From: SIG78 sp036677805
GTDB lineage: Bacteria > Verrucomicrobiota > Lentisphaeria > Victivallales > Victivallaceae
Direction of reading: 5' to 3'
Assembly (NCBI GenBank): GCA_036677805.1
Contig: JAVBVS010000004.1
Location: 124,001 to 188,000, forward strand
Length of the DNA stretch: 64,000 nt
In this document: piece after piece, positions 51,451 to 60,733 of the stretch
Numbering within the stretch: position 1 is the first letter of the stretch
Layout: each line of letters opens with the position of its first letter
The notes under the pieces: generated by a model
The model's database searches: none
Told to the model about the DNA's origin: nothing
Seen by the model: the letters and a program-made list of their open reading frames with translations, nothing else
Position numbers and translations under genes: made by a program

Positions 51451-53247
51451 ATGATGCAACAACAGGATCCCAGACAATACTTCTGTCGCCGGCGCTTGCG
51501 CAGCGTCGGTCCGTTTTCGCGCCGTGAACTGCTGGCGCTGCTGGTGGCCGGACAGATCGACGCCTCGACCCTGATCCGCAAAACCGGAGAAAGCGTGTTG
51601 CGCCCGCTGGCCATGAGTGAAGCGGCAGAGTTGATTCCGGCGACCGGACAGGTCTGGAGCCGGTGGGCGACGCCGTGGCGGTTGTGGCGGACGGTGCTGG
51701 GGTGGCCGCTGCTGGCCGGGATGATGCTCCGTCTCCATGCGGTCGGTCATTTTCCTCCGGTCTGGGGACCGCATCTGGCGTTGCTGGCGGCTTCCGGCGG
51801 GCTGATCTGGTGGCTTTATCGGTTGTGGCGCATGGCGCTTGGCGACGCCCGGCCCCAGCGGGCATTGATTCATGCGTTGCCGCTGTCGATTCCATTGATC
51901 GGATGGTTCTGGGTCTGGGTGGGGTATTTCGGTCTCGGACGCTATCTCAAGGTGTCGGCGCGGCGCCGGAAACTGGCGGCGATATCGCTGCAACCGCTTT
52001 TTCTGGCGGCGATTTTTCTTTATTATCTGGCGGTGGTCGGAATTTTCGGGCGGTGGGTTTTGCCCGGGTTTCAGAACCTTCCGGCGATCTATGAGGTGGT
52101 TTTCCTGACCATGGCCTGGTATGTGGTGACGATGATCTCGCTGATTGCCGCCGATTTACTGGTCATGCGGCTGTTGCGGGCACGGGTGGAAAAGATGATC
52201 GGAAGTCTGCTCGGCATCGCCTGTCCGGCGGATTACTCGACGCTGTTTCGGGCGGAGGCGCTGCTGCGGGTGCGGTTGCGCAAATCGACGCAGATGATTG
52301 CACTGCTGATTTTCGCCGCCGCGGTCATTCCTCAGATCCGGCTGGATTATTGTGAAATCGCACAGATCTACACCTGTGATTTCCTGAATGCGCTGCCGTC
52401 GCCGCCGACGGTGTCTTCGGAGGTTTACCGCATCGCCGCCGTCCGCACTTGTGCGGCGGAGGCTGAATTTGAACGGGCGCAGCGGGAGCACGATGTCAAG
52501 GGCGGCGCGGAGGCGCTGCTGCAGCTGGCCGGCGCCATGCGGTTTTCGCTGGAGGAGTATCAATCGCCGGTGCCGCTGTTTGTACTGCAATACGGGCGTT
52601 CGCTGCTGCGGGATGGGGTGGGTCTGCTGGAGTTGCCGGATGTGACCGAGACCGATCTCCGGCTGTTGTTGCGCCGGGTTCGCTATGAAGAGCATATGGT
52701 TCGGCGGACGGCGCTTGATGCCGTGCACCGGTATGCGCGCGCGACTTTGACCGTGCTGCCCGCCGAGCGGCCGTTTGCGGTCAGCGCCGCCATGGAAACC
52801 GCAATGATTCTGCCGGAATATGTCTGGCGCGACTGGCATGAAATCCTGCCTCAACTGGAACTGCCGACAACCGCGGAGGCCCGCAGCGGCGCGGCCTTGC
52901 GGCAGCCGCATTCGCGGTTGGCGGCGCTGCGTTTTTTCCTCCGGGTCAACAGTGTGCTGCTCAACCTTCGAATGCTGCAAAGCGCAATCGCCATCCGGCT
53001 TTACGAGCGCGAATGCGGCCGCATGCCGGACGATCTCCGGGAACTGGTGCCAACCTGGCTGGCGCAATGGCCGCGCAATCCTCTGACCGGGGAGCTGCTG
53101 CAATACCGCCGGGACCGGCCATCCGGGGCCGCCGGACCATTCCGGTTCCGGCTTTCCGCCGGAACCTGGCCCGGAGTGGACAAGATGCCTTACCGGGAAT
53201 ATCTGGCCCCGGAGATGACGGTTACGATTCCGCCGCCAAACCCTTGA
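51451..53247 (+). CDS. Membrane protein with N-terminal GYF_2-like domain
   Basis: A 598-aa protein. The first about 60 residues (QYFCRRRLRSVGPFSRRELL, then GQIDASTLIRK) match a GYF_2 domain. Five or six membrane helices follow (about 80-230, then one near 290). The C-terminal region (ALRFFLRVNSVLLNLRMLQSA, YERECGRMPDDLRELVP, PRNPLTGELLQYRR) resembles the pilin-like alpha/beta tail found in Planctomycetes/Lentisphaerae proteins. The start is set at ATG 51451; TTG 51445 is possible. Function unknown. Confidence 0.6.
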   Translation: MMQQQDPRQYFCRRRLRSVGPFSRRELLALLVAGQIDASTLIRKTGESVLRPLAMSEAAELIPATGQVWSRWATPWRLWRTVLGWPLLAGMMLRLHAVGHFPPVWGPHLALLAASGGLIWWLYRLWRMALGDARPQRALIHALPLSIPLIGWFWVWVGYFGLGRYLKVSARRRKLAAISLQPLFLAAIFLYYLAVVGIFGRWVLPGFQNLPAIYEVVFLTMAWYVVTMISLIAADLLVMRLLRARVEKMIGSLLGIACPADYSTLFRAEALLRVRLRKSTQMIALLIFAAAVIPQIRLDYCEIAQIYTCDFLNALPSPPTVSSEVYRIAAVRTCAAEAEFERAQREHDVKGGAEALLQLAGAMRFSLEEYQSPVPLFVLQYGRSLLRDGVGLLELPDVTETDLRLLLRRVRYEEHMVRRTALDAVHRYARATLTVLPAERPFAVSAAMETAMILPEYVWRDWHEILPQLELPTTAEARSGAALRQPHSRLAALRFFLRVNSVLLNLRMLQSAIAIRLYERECGRMPDDLRELVPTWLAQWPRNPLTGELLQYRRDRPSGAAGPFRFRLSAGTWPGVDKMPYREYLAPEMTVTIPPPNP

Positions 53248-54211
53248 GGCGGTCGTACAGCCGCGATGCCATGCGCGCCATGCCCCCGGCATTGGGATGG
53301 ACCCCGTCGGCGAAATAGCGCACATCGTTTTCCAGCAGCGCCGCGCCGTCGACGACCTCGACTGCCGGAAAAATTTGCGCGCATTCCGTCAGCGTCCGGC
53401 GGTAGTGCTCCAGAGTGAATTCCGCCGGATGGTTCTGTGGTTGCGCCGGCCAGGGGATGGGGGTGAAGAGCCGGACTTTGGCTCCCGGGCGCGAGGTCAG
53501 CAGCCTCAGGCATGCGATGGTCTGCTCCCGGAATGTCGGCAGCGGCGTCCGGCAGGCCGAGTCGTTGACGCCATAGGCCAGAATCGCGGTATCCCAGCGG
53601 TAATTCAGGGCGTGCCGGGTCGGTTCGGCGAGCATGCGCATGCCGCCCACGGATAAATTGACGCTGTCGCGCCCGAGCTTCCGGGCCAGCTGGACGGCGT
53701 AGGTTTCGCCGGGCGCGACCGCTTCCATGCCCTGGGTAATGGAGTCGCCGATGAACACGATCGGCGCTTCCGGGTAAATCACCGGCTCCAGCACCGCGTC
53801 ATCGTCAAGCTCCATGGATTCAAGGAAGCTCTCCACCTCGTAAGGAAAATGGACCGCCGTCGTGCGCACTCCGGCCCCCGGCAGATCGACGGCGAATTCA
53901 AACACATCGCGCGGCGTCGGCGAAGCCATTCGCGCCGCCAGACGGCCGTCGCAGACGACGTCGAAACCGAAGAAATCCCGGCTGCGGACGCCGAGGTTGA
54001 AACGCATGGCGAGTTTGCGCGCCGCGGTGCGGAATTCAAGGCTCACCCCGGCGCCGCCCACGGCGCGGAAATACCACATCTCGCTCTGGCGGCGGTAAAA
54101 TTCGCGCAATTCCGGCGTCATTCGCGCCGCGTGCAATCCTCCGTCCGCGGATTCCAAAGCGGCGATGCCGTGAAAAAATTCCGGGCGTCCGTGCAAGTCG
54201 ATCGATCGCAT
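53222..54211 (-). CDS. SGNH/GDSL-family hydrolase
   Basis: A 329-aa esterase-like protein. Block I is FIGDSITQG, the Gly block is NLSVGGMRM, the Asn block is AYGVNDSA and the catalytic Asp/His block is DGVHPNAGG, all in order. A beta-sandwich-like N-terminal domain of about 140 residues precedes them, as in carbohydrate esterases of the CE2/CE3-like type. There is no signal peptide. The start at ATG 54211 follows GAGGA and is just after the glgB stop, suggesting co-transcription. Its end overlaps the convergent membrane-protein gene by 26 nt. Confidence 0.85.
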   Translation of the reverse strand: MRSIDLHGRPEFFHGIAALESADGGLHAARMTPELREFYRRQSEMWYFRAVGGAGVSLEFRTAARKLAMRFNLGVRSRDFFGFDVVCDGRLAARMASPTPRDVFEFAVDLPGAGVRTTAVHFPYEVESFLESMELDDDAVLEPVIYPEAPIVFIGDSITQGMEAVAPGETYAVQLARKLGRDSVNLSVGGMRMLAEPTRHALNYRWDTAILAYGVNDSACRTPLPTFREQTIACLRLLTSRPGAKVRLFTPIPWPAQPQNHPAEFTLEHYRRTLTECAQIFPAVEVVDGAALLENDVRYFADGVHPNAGGMARMASRLYDRLKGLAAES

Positions 54212-54216
54212 GAAAT

Positions 54217-56232
54217 TCAATCCTCTTTTTTAAGTACCAGCGCGGTTCGTGTCGGCAGATAAAGCCTGACCTGATGGCGCAGTTGCCCCTGGGCCGCGAC
54301 CGGTGCGGTGAAGTAGATTTGTCCGGGCGCCACCCGGTTTTCGCCGCCGAAGTTTGCGGCGTCGCTGTCGAGTTCGAGGCGGTAGCGTCCCGGCATCACC
54401 TCGACGCCGTAATCGGCGTAGGAGTTGACCGGATGGAAATTGAAGAAAAACCAGAGATTGCCGCGCTCGAAAGCCAGAATCTTGTCGCCGTCGTCGATTT
54501 TGAGCTTGCGCACTTCGCTGTCCCAGAGCGCGGCGCGGCAGAGCAGCCCCAGAAAATTCCGGTCGAACTCCCCGAGCGCGTGATAGAAAAGGCCGGGGTC
54601 GTCCGCCAGATGCCACTGCCGCCGGGCGTATTTGAGGCTCCACTGATTGCCCTCGCGGGGGAAATCGATCCATTCGGGATGGCCGAATTCATTGCCCATG
54701 AAGTTGAGGTAGCCGAAACTGCCGGTGGCGGCGGTGATCAGCCGGGCCATTTTGTGCAGCGCCACCGCGCGGCGCACCGCGTCGCTGGTGTCGCAGAGGC
54801 GCATTTTGTCGTAAATGTCGCGGCCGGCCAGCCGGAAAATCGCAGTCTGTCCGCCGACGATCGCCTGATCGTGGCACTCGACATAACTGATGGTGCATTC
54901 GTCGCGCCGCCGGTTATTGAGTTCGTAGAACAATCCGCTCATGCTCCAATCCTCGTCGCGGCGGTCGAAGAGCTTGAACCAGTAGTCGGTGACGCCCATC
55001 GCGAGGCGATAGTCGAAGCCGGCGCCGCCCGCGGCCGGGTCGGCCGCCAGTCCCGGCATGCCGCTGACATCCTCGGCCACGGTGACGGCGTCGGGCCGGA
55101 CTTCGTGAATCACCTGATTGGCCAGCCCCAGATAGGTGTAGGCCGCCTCATCGACGGCGGACGAAAAATAATCGCCGTAGCCGGTGAAGGCGTGATTGAG
55201 CCCGTGGTGGCGGTAGAGCATGCTGGTGACGCCGTCGAAGCGGAAGCCGTCGACATGGTATTCGTCGAGCCAGAAGCGGCAGTTGGAGAGCAGGAACTTG
55301 AGCACTTCCGGCTTTTCGTAATTGAAGCAGAATGAATCCCAGGCGCGGTGCTCGCCGCGTTCGCCGGGATAAAAATATTGCTCGCGGGTGCCGTCGAAAC
55401 GGCCGAGACCCTCGACCTCGTTGCGCACCGCGTGGGAGTGAATCAGATCCATGATCACCCGCAACCCCATACCGTGGGCGGTGTCGATCAGCCGCTTGAA
55501 CTGGTCCGGAGTACCGAAGCGCGAACTGACCGAGAAAAAATTGGCCACATGGTAGCCGAAACTTCCGTAGTAAGGATGGCTCATGACCGCCATCAGCTGG
55601 ATGGTGTTGTAGCCCGCCCGGTGAATCCGGGGCAGGACATGATCGGTGAATTCGTCGAAACTGCCGATCTTTTCGGCCTCCTGCGCCATGCCGACGTGCG
55701 CTTCATAGATCAGCGCCGCGCCCGGCCGCGCCGGAATCGGATGGCGGAAGCGGTAGGGTTCCGCCGGATCGTAGACCATGGCCGAAAAAATATTGGTCGC
55801 CGGGTCCTGAGTGACGCAACGCGCATAAGCGGGCAGTCGCCTGCCCATGCCGCCCGGCCAGAAAAGGTGCAGACAGTAGTGCATGCCGTGGCTGAGTTTC
55901 CCCGGCGCAAAGCGCTTTTCCCAGATTCCGGCGGTGCCGGGCAGGCGCTCAAGTTCGTATTCTTCGAACTCCCGCCAGCCGGAAAAATCGCCGACCAGCA
56001 CAATCCGGGTGGCGCCGGGCGCCCATTCGCGGAAAACCCAGCCGCCGGCCGCTTCGCGGTGAAGTCCGAAATATTCATGACCGCGTGCCGCTTCGGCCAG
56101 CGACGCGGTATCCGCAGTGAGCTTGCGGGCGGTCAGCACCCGGTGCATCAGGCGGCGCTCCAGCGTGCCGCGATAGGGCGTCAGGTATTCATCGGCGCTC
56201 AACGGGCGCAATCGTGTCCGGTTCATGCTCAA
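54217..56232 (-). CDS. glgB: 1,4-alpha-glucan branching enzyme, eukaryote-type
   Basis: GH13 enzyme that makes alpha-1,6 branches in glycogen, 671 aa. The N-terminal CBM48 (WAPGATRIVLVGDFSGW) leads to the catalytic barrel with nucleophile D333 (VDGFRFDGVTSMLY), acid/base E387 (VAEDVSGMP) and D455 (VECHDQAIVG). The motifs FDGVTSMLYRHHG and NEFGHPEWIDFPREGN are those of the plant/animal branching-enzyme group (GH13_8) rather than E. coli GlgB (GH13_9). Other glycogen genes are not in the window. Confidence 0.93.
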   Translation of the reverse strand: MSMNRTRLRPLSADEYLTPYRGTLERRLMHRVLTARKLTADTASLAEAARGHEYFGLHREAAGGWVFREWAPGATRIVLVGDFSGWREFEEYELERLPGTAGIWEKRFAPGKLSHGMHYCLHLFWPGGMGRRLPAYARCVTQDPATNIFSAMVYDPAEPYRFRHPIPARPGAALIYEAHVGMAQEAEKIGSFDEFTDHVLPRIHRAGYNTIQLMAVMSHPYYGSFGYHVANFFSVSSRFGTPDQFKRLIDTAHGMGLRVIMDLIHSHAVRNEVEGLGRFDGTREQYFYPGERGEHRAWDSFCFNYEKPEVLKFLLSNCRFWLDEYHVDGFRFDGVTSMLYRHHGLNHAFTGYGDYFSSAVDEAAYTYLGLANQVIHEVRPDAVTVAEDVSGMPGLAADPAAGGAGFDYRLAMGVTDYWFKLFDRRDEDWSMSGLFYELNNRRRDECTISYVECHDQAIVGGQTAIFRLAGRDIYDKMRLCDTSDAVRRAVALHKMARLITAATGSFGYLNFMGNEFGHPEWIDFPREGNQWSLKYARRQWHLADDPGLFYHALGEFDRNFLGLLCRAALWDSEVRKLKIDDGDKILAFERGNLWFFFNFHPVNSYADYGVEVMPGRYRLELDSDAANFGGENRVAPGQIYFTAPVAAQGQLRHQVRLYLPTRTALVLKKED

Positions 56233-56386
56233 TTCGGCCCCCTGTCGTTTTTTGCCGTCCTCACACGGCCTCGCGGCGGCGGATCAATCGCCGCAATGCG
56301 GTAATATAGTTCCGGATGCCATAAATTGCGAACCGGATTGGCGGCGAAACGGCAATCCGCCGCCGCGACTCGGGACGGTACCGCCA

Positions 56387-58645
56387 TCAGGCCAGAGAAA
56401 GCGCATCCACATCCAGATAAAGTTCCACCCCCGGGAATTCCGGGCGTCCCAGCACCAGCTGCCTCAGGCCGCGGCGCAATGCGGTCAGCTTTTCGCCGCG
56501 GAAGGTCGCCACATAACGGTATTTGCCCTTGACCCGCGCCAGAGGAGCGGGCGCCGGTTCGACCACGGTGACGGTTTCGCCGCAGAGGAAGCGCACCCGT
56601 TCGACGATATGGGCGATGGCTTCGGCGGTGCGCATTTCATCCTCGCCCCGGGCGTAGAGTGCGATCAGATGGCCGAAGGGCGGATATTTCAGGATTTCCC
56701 GGACCGCGATGTCGTATTCGTAAAAGGCGGGAAAATCCTGCGCCACCGCGAACCGGATCACATCATGATACGGACTGAACGTCTGCACGATCACCTCGCC
56801 GGCCTTGCTGCCGCGCCCGGCCCGGCCCGCCACCTGCGTGAGAAGTTGAAAGGTGCGCTCCGCCGCGCGCACGTCGGGGATGTTCAAACCGGCGTCGGCG
56901 TTGATGATGCCGACCAGCGTCACATTCGGGAAATCCAGTCCCTTGGCGATCATCTGGGTGCCGATCAGGATGTCGGTTTCGCCGCGGCGGAAGCGTTCCA
57001 GCGTGATTTCATGCGCCCCTGCCTTGCGCATGCTGTCCGAATCCATCCGCGCGATCCGTGCCCCCGGAAACAGCCGCCGGGCAATGTCTTCGATCTTTTC
57101 GGTGCCGGTGCCCTTCATCCGGAACACCTCCGCGCCGCAGAGCGGGCAGCGCGGCGGCACCGGCGCGAGGCGTCCGCACAGTCCGCAGGAGAGCATGGCG
57201 CGCTCCCGGTGATAGAGGTAAGGTCTGGAACAGTCCGGGCATTCGGCCACCCAGGTGCAGTCGGCTTCGGGACAGCTCAATTCACGGGCGAAGCCGCGCC
57301 GGTTCAGGAACAGAATGATTTGTTCGCCGAGACGCAGCCGCTCGCGCACGGCGGCGATCAGTTCCGGCGTGAACAGCGGATTTTTGCGCTTGTCGTCGGG
57401 GTCGAGCCCTTTGGCCAGATGCAGATCGACCACATGGACCTCGGGCAGCAAGGAGTGTTCCGCGCGGCTGCTCAAAGTCCACAGCGCATATTTGCCGTGC
57501 AGCGCGTGATAGTAGCTCTCCAGCGACGGCGTGGCCGAGCCGAGCACCACCGCGGCCTGTTCGAGCTTGCCCCGCATCACCGCCACGTCCCGGGCGGAAT
57601 AGCGCGGCGCTTCGGACTGTTTATAGGAGCTTTCATGCTCCTCGTCGACCACGATCAGACCGAGGTTGGCAAGCGGGGCGAACAGCGCCGAACGGGCGCC
57701 GACCACGATCCGGACCTCTCCATCCCGGACGCGGTTCCACTCCGCCAGCCGTTCGCCGTCGGAAAGGCGGCTGTGCATCACGCTCAGCGCGTCGCCGAAG
57801 CGCGCCCGGAAGCGGCGCACCGTTTGCGGCGTGAGCGAAATTTCCGGCACCAGCACGATGGCGGAGCGCCCCAGCTCCAGCGTGCGGGCGATGGCCTGGA
57901 GATAGACTTCGGTCTTGCCCGAACCGGTGATGCCGAAAAGGAGTCCGGCATGGGGCGATTTTCCGGGGTGATCGAGCAAAGTGAAGATGCCGTCCAGCGC
58001 CCGGCGCTGTTCCGGCGTCGGTTCGCGCGGCGTGTCGGGGACGACTTTGGCTTCGCGCGCTTTGCGGCGGAGTTCGACTTCGACTTCGGCGTGGCCGCTG
58101 ACGGCGATCAGACCGGCTTTGAGCAGCGTTTGCAATATGGAAGGCGTGGCGTCGGTTTCGGTTTGAAGCTGTTCGAGCGAGCGTCCGGGAGCACGCAGCA
58201 GTTCCTGAAGGATGGCGATGCGTCTCGCGGCGATTTTTTTGCCGGCGTTGGCCTTGATGAAATTGTCGCAGCCGTCGGGATCGGCGACGGCGTAAAGTTT
58301 GTGCTGCCGGAGATGCTTGCGGGCGCGGCGCACCGCGCCGGGGAGCAGCGCCCGGATCGCCTGTTCCCGGGTGCAACAGTAGTAATCGGCCATCCAGCGG
58401 CCGAGTTCGAGCAGCGGTTCGGGAATCTGGGTGGAGTTGGCGCAGAGTCCGGCGATCGTCTTGAGCGCAATGCGGGGGTCTTCCGGCCGCGGCGCCAGCG
58501 CCAGCACGCAGCCGGATTTACGGGTGTGTCCGAAAGGCACCAGCACCCGCGAACCCGGCCGGACCTCGGCCGCCAGTTCGTCCGGCACCAGATAGTCGAA
58601 GCTCCGGTCGAGCGAGAGATCGACGATGACTTTGGCGATCAGCAT
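56387..58645 (-). CDS. priA: Primosomal protein N' (replication restart helicase PriA)
   Basis: A 752-aa superfamily-2 3'-5' helicase that reloads the replisome at stalled forks. It has an N-terminal 3'-DNA-binding domain (SFDYLVPDEL), Walker A GITGSGKTEVYLQ, DEEHESSYKQ, the motif LGSATPSLES, and a zinc-binding insertion with CPDC, CGLCG and CPLCGAE. Motif V/VI is IGTQMIAKGLDFPN and QVAGRAGRG. The frame extends to 58750; the start is taken as ATG 58645 (MLIAKVIVDL), where similarity begins. Confidence 0.93.
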   Translation of the reverse strand: MLIAKVIVDLSLDRSFDYLVPDELAAEVRPGSRVLVPFGHTRKSGCVLALAPRPEDPRIALKTIAGLCANSTQIPEPLLELGRWMADYYCCTREQAIRALLPGAVRRARKHLRQHKLYAVADPDGCDNFIKANAGKKIAARRIAILQELLRAPGRSLEQLQTETDATPSILQTLLKAGLIAVSGHAEVEVELRRKAREAKVVPDTPREPTPEQRRALDGIFTLLDHPGKSPHAGLLFGITGSGKTEVYLQAIARTLELGRSAIVLVPEISLTPQTVRRFRARFGDALSVMHSRLSDGERLAEWNRVRDGEVRIVVGARSALFAPLANLGLIVVDEEHESSYKQSEAPRYSARDVAVMRGKLEQAAVVLGSATPSLESYYHALHGKYALWTLSSRAEHSLLPEVHVVDLHLAKGLDPDDKRKNPLFTPELIAAVRERLRLGEQIILFLNRRGFARELSCPEADCTWVAECPDCSRPYLYHRERAMLSCGLCGRLAPVPPRCPLCGAEVFRMKGTGTEKIEDIARRLFPGARIARMDSDSMRKAGAHEITLERFRRGETDILIGTQMIAKGLDFPNVTLVGIINADAGLNIPDVRAAERTFQLLTQVAGRAGRGSKAGEVIVQTFSPYHDVIRFAVAQDFPAFYEYDIAVREILKYPPFGHLIALYARGEDEMRTAEAIAHIVERVRFLCGETVTVVEPAPAPLARVKGKYRYVATFRGEKLTALRRGLRQLVLGRPEFPGVELYLDVDALSLA

Positions 58646-58696
58646 GGGTGAAAACGATCCTTGCGCCGGAACCGCTCCGGCCGGAAACAAGACCAA

Positions 58697-58729
58697 AAGC
58701 GGGAAAGGAGGATGCCCTCCTTTCCTGCG
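58697..58729 (-). terminator. Hairpin between trxA and priA
   Basis: GGGAAAGGAGG and CCTCCTTTCC(T) form a roughly 10-bp stem around a very short loop. On the minus strand it is followed by CGCTTTT, consistent with termination of trxA. Confidence 0.5.
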
Positions 58730-58765
58730 GCGCATCGCTGCCGGCGGCAAAGCCGCAAAGCGGCG

Positions 58766-59089
58766 TCAGTCGGCGAGGGCGGCTTGCAGCGCCTGAACCA
58801 GCTTGTCCTTGGACTGGACGCCGTTGAAGGAGGCCTTGACTTCACCGTCCTTGAGCACGAAGAAGGCCGGAATGTTGCGCACGCCGAACTGGACGGCGAG
58901 ATTTTTGGATTCCTCGATGCTGACTTTGCCGACTTTGGCGGCGTCGCCGATTTCGGCGGCCACTTTTTCCAGCACCGGAAGCATCATCCGGCAGGGGCCG
59001 CACCAGCTGGCCCAGAAATCGACCAGAACCACGCCTTTGCCCGCTTCCGCCGTGAAATTGCCATCGTTCCAAACTTGCACTTCCGCCAT
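58766..59089 (-). CDS. trxA: Thioredoxin
   Basis: A 107-aa redox protein. The active site is VDFWASWCGPCRMM and the cis-proline loop is RNIPAFFV. Full family length. The frame is open to 59182, but ATG 59089 follows AAGGAG at the right spacing and gives the standard thioredoxin N-terminus. Divergent from purB. Confidence 0.95.
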   Translation of the reverse strand: MAEVQVWNDGNFTAEAGKGVVLVDFWASWCGPCRMMLPVLEKVAAEIGDAAKVGKVSIEESKNLAVQFGVRNIPAFFVLKDGEVKASFNGVQSKDKLVQALQAALAD

Positions 59090-59275
59090 GACCGCACCGT
59101 CTCCTTTCCAAAAATCCCGGGTCTGCAATAGCAGTAAGATAGATCGGCAAACGCACTTTGTCAATCGCCGCAGCCCCGGCACAGCCGATTATTTTCCGGC
59201 ATTTTTGTGGAAAAGCGGGGGGAACCGCGTTATATTAACCCGCGAACATCGATGAACCGGGACCGGGAGCGCAAA

Positions 59276-60733
59276 ATGGAGAAAGAGCACATGACCGATT
59301 ATTCCACCTATCAGAACCCGCTGACCGACCGCTACGCCAGCGCGGAAATGAGTTTCAACTGGTCGCCGCAGAAGAAACATTCGACCTGGCGGCGGCTCTG
59401 GCTGGCGCTGGCCGAAGCCGAGCAGGAACAGGGACTGGCGATCACCGACGAACAGCTCGGCCAGATGCGCGCCCATCTCGACGACATCGATTTCGAGGCC
59501 GCCGCCGCCAAGGAGGCCGAACTGCGCCACGACGTGATGAGCCATATTCATGTTTTCGGCGCGCTGTGTCCGGCGGCGATGCCGATCATCCACCTCGGCG
59601 CCACCAGCTGTTATGTGACCGACAATACCGAATTGATCCAGATGCGCGACGGCATGATCCTGATCCGCGGCAAGATGCTCAAACTCTTCGACAACCTGAG
59701 CCGTTTCGCGATGCAGTACAAGGATATGCCGACGCTGGGCTTCACCCACTACCAGCCGGCTCAGCTGACCACGGTCGGCAAGCGCTTTGCGCTCTATCTT
59801 CAGGATTTCCAGCTCGATTTCGAGCGGCTGGAGTCCGAGCTGGCCAATCTGCCCTTCCGCAGCGTGAAGGGCACCACCGGCACTCAGGCGAGCTTCCTCG
59901 AACTGTTCGACGGCGACCACGACAAGGTCAAGGCGCTGGAAAAGCGCGTGGCCGAAAAGATGGGCTTCGACCGGATCATCGCGGTATCCGGCCAGACCTA
60001 CACTCGCAAGATCGATTATTTCGTGCTGGCACTGCTCGCGGGGATCGCCCAGAGCGCCTACAAGATGGCCGGCGACATCCGCTTGCTGGCCAATCTGCGC
60101 GAAATCGAGGAACCGTTCGGCAAAAAGCAGATCGGTTCGAGCGCGATGGCCTACAAGCGCAACCCGATGCGCAGCGAACGGGTCTGTTCGCTGGCGCGCT
60201 ATGTGATGGATCTGCCGGTCAACGCCGCCCACACCCATGCGACGCAGTGGTTCGAGCGTACCTTGGACGATTCGGCCAACCGGCGGCTGATTCTGCCGGA
60301 AGCCTTCCTCGGCATCGATGTGATTCTGTCGCTTCTGGTCAATATCACCGACGGGCTTCAGGTGTGGCCGGAGGTGATCGCCCACCGGGTCGCTTTCGAG
60401 CTGCCCTTCATGGCTACCGAAAACATCCTGATGGAGGCGGTCAAATCCGGTGGCAACCGGCAGGAGCTGCATGAGGCCATCCGGGTGCATTCGATGGAGG
60501 CGGCGCGCCGGATCAAAACCGAAGGCGCGGACAACGACCTGCTCGGCCGGATCAAGGCCGACCCGGCTTTCGCGGCGATCGCCGGCCGCATCGACGATCT
60601 GGTCGATCCGGTCAAATTCGTGGGCCGCGCGCCGCAGCAGACCGAGGAATATATCCGCGAACACATCGCGCCGATCCTCGCGCTGTACGACTATGAACTT
60701 TCCGGCGCCAGCGTCGATTCGGTGAACGTGTGA
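59276..60733 (+). CDS. purB: Adenylosuccinate lyase
   Basis: Catalyses two fumarate-releasing steps in purine synthesis, 485 aa. The signature IGSSAMAYKRNPMRSER is present, as are HDVMSHIHVFG and LGATSCYVTDN for the active-site His regions. The sequence resembles the eukaryote-like ADSL branch (for example SYTY-like opening STYQNPLTDRYAS and GTTGTQASFL). Start ATG 59276 has GGGAGC upstream, and ATG 59291 is an alternative. A TATATT box lies about 50 nt upstream. The stop overlaps the GTG of the next gene. Confidence 0.95.
   Translation: MEKEHMTDYSTYQNPLTDRYASAEMSFNWSPQKKHSTWRRLWLALAEAEQEQGLAITDEQLGQMRAHLDDIDFEAAAAKEAELRHDVMSHIHVFGALCPAAMPIIHLGATSCYVTDNTELIQMRDGMILIRGKMLKLFDNLSRFAMQYKDMPTLGFTHYQPAQLTTVGKRFALYLQDFQLDFERLESELANLPFRSVKGTTGTQASFLELFDGDHDKVKALEKRVAEKMGFDRIIAVSGQTYTRKIDYFVLALLAGIAQSAYKMAGDIRLLANLREIEEPFGKKQIGSSAMAYKRNPMRSERVCSLARYVMDLPVNAAHTHATQWFERTLDDSANRRLILPEAFLGIDVILSLLVNITDGLQVWPEVIAHRVAFELPFMATENILMEAVKSGGNRQELHEAIRVHSMEAARRIKTEGADNDLLGRIKADPAFAAIAGRIDDLVDPVKFVGRAPQQTEEYIREHIAPILALYDYELSGASVDSVNV

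Noticed and set aside
54274..55335. 353-codon plus-strand frame opposite glgB, and similar long antisense frames opposite the other large genes
   Set aside because: These are shadow frames caused by high GC content; the sense strand encodes complete known enzymes.
56225..58651. 808-codon open frame on the plus strand opposite priA
   Set aside because: It mirrors priA, is rich in Arg, His, Gly and Ala as expected for an antisense frame in GC-rich DNA, and has no recognisable domain.
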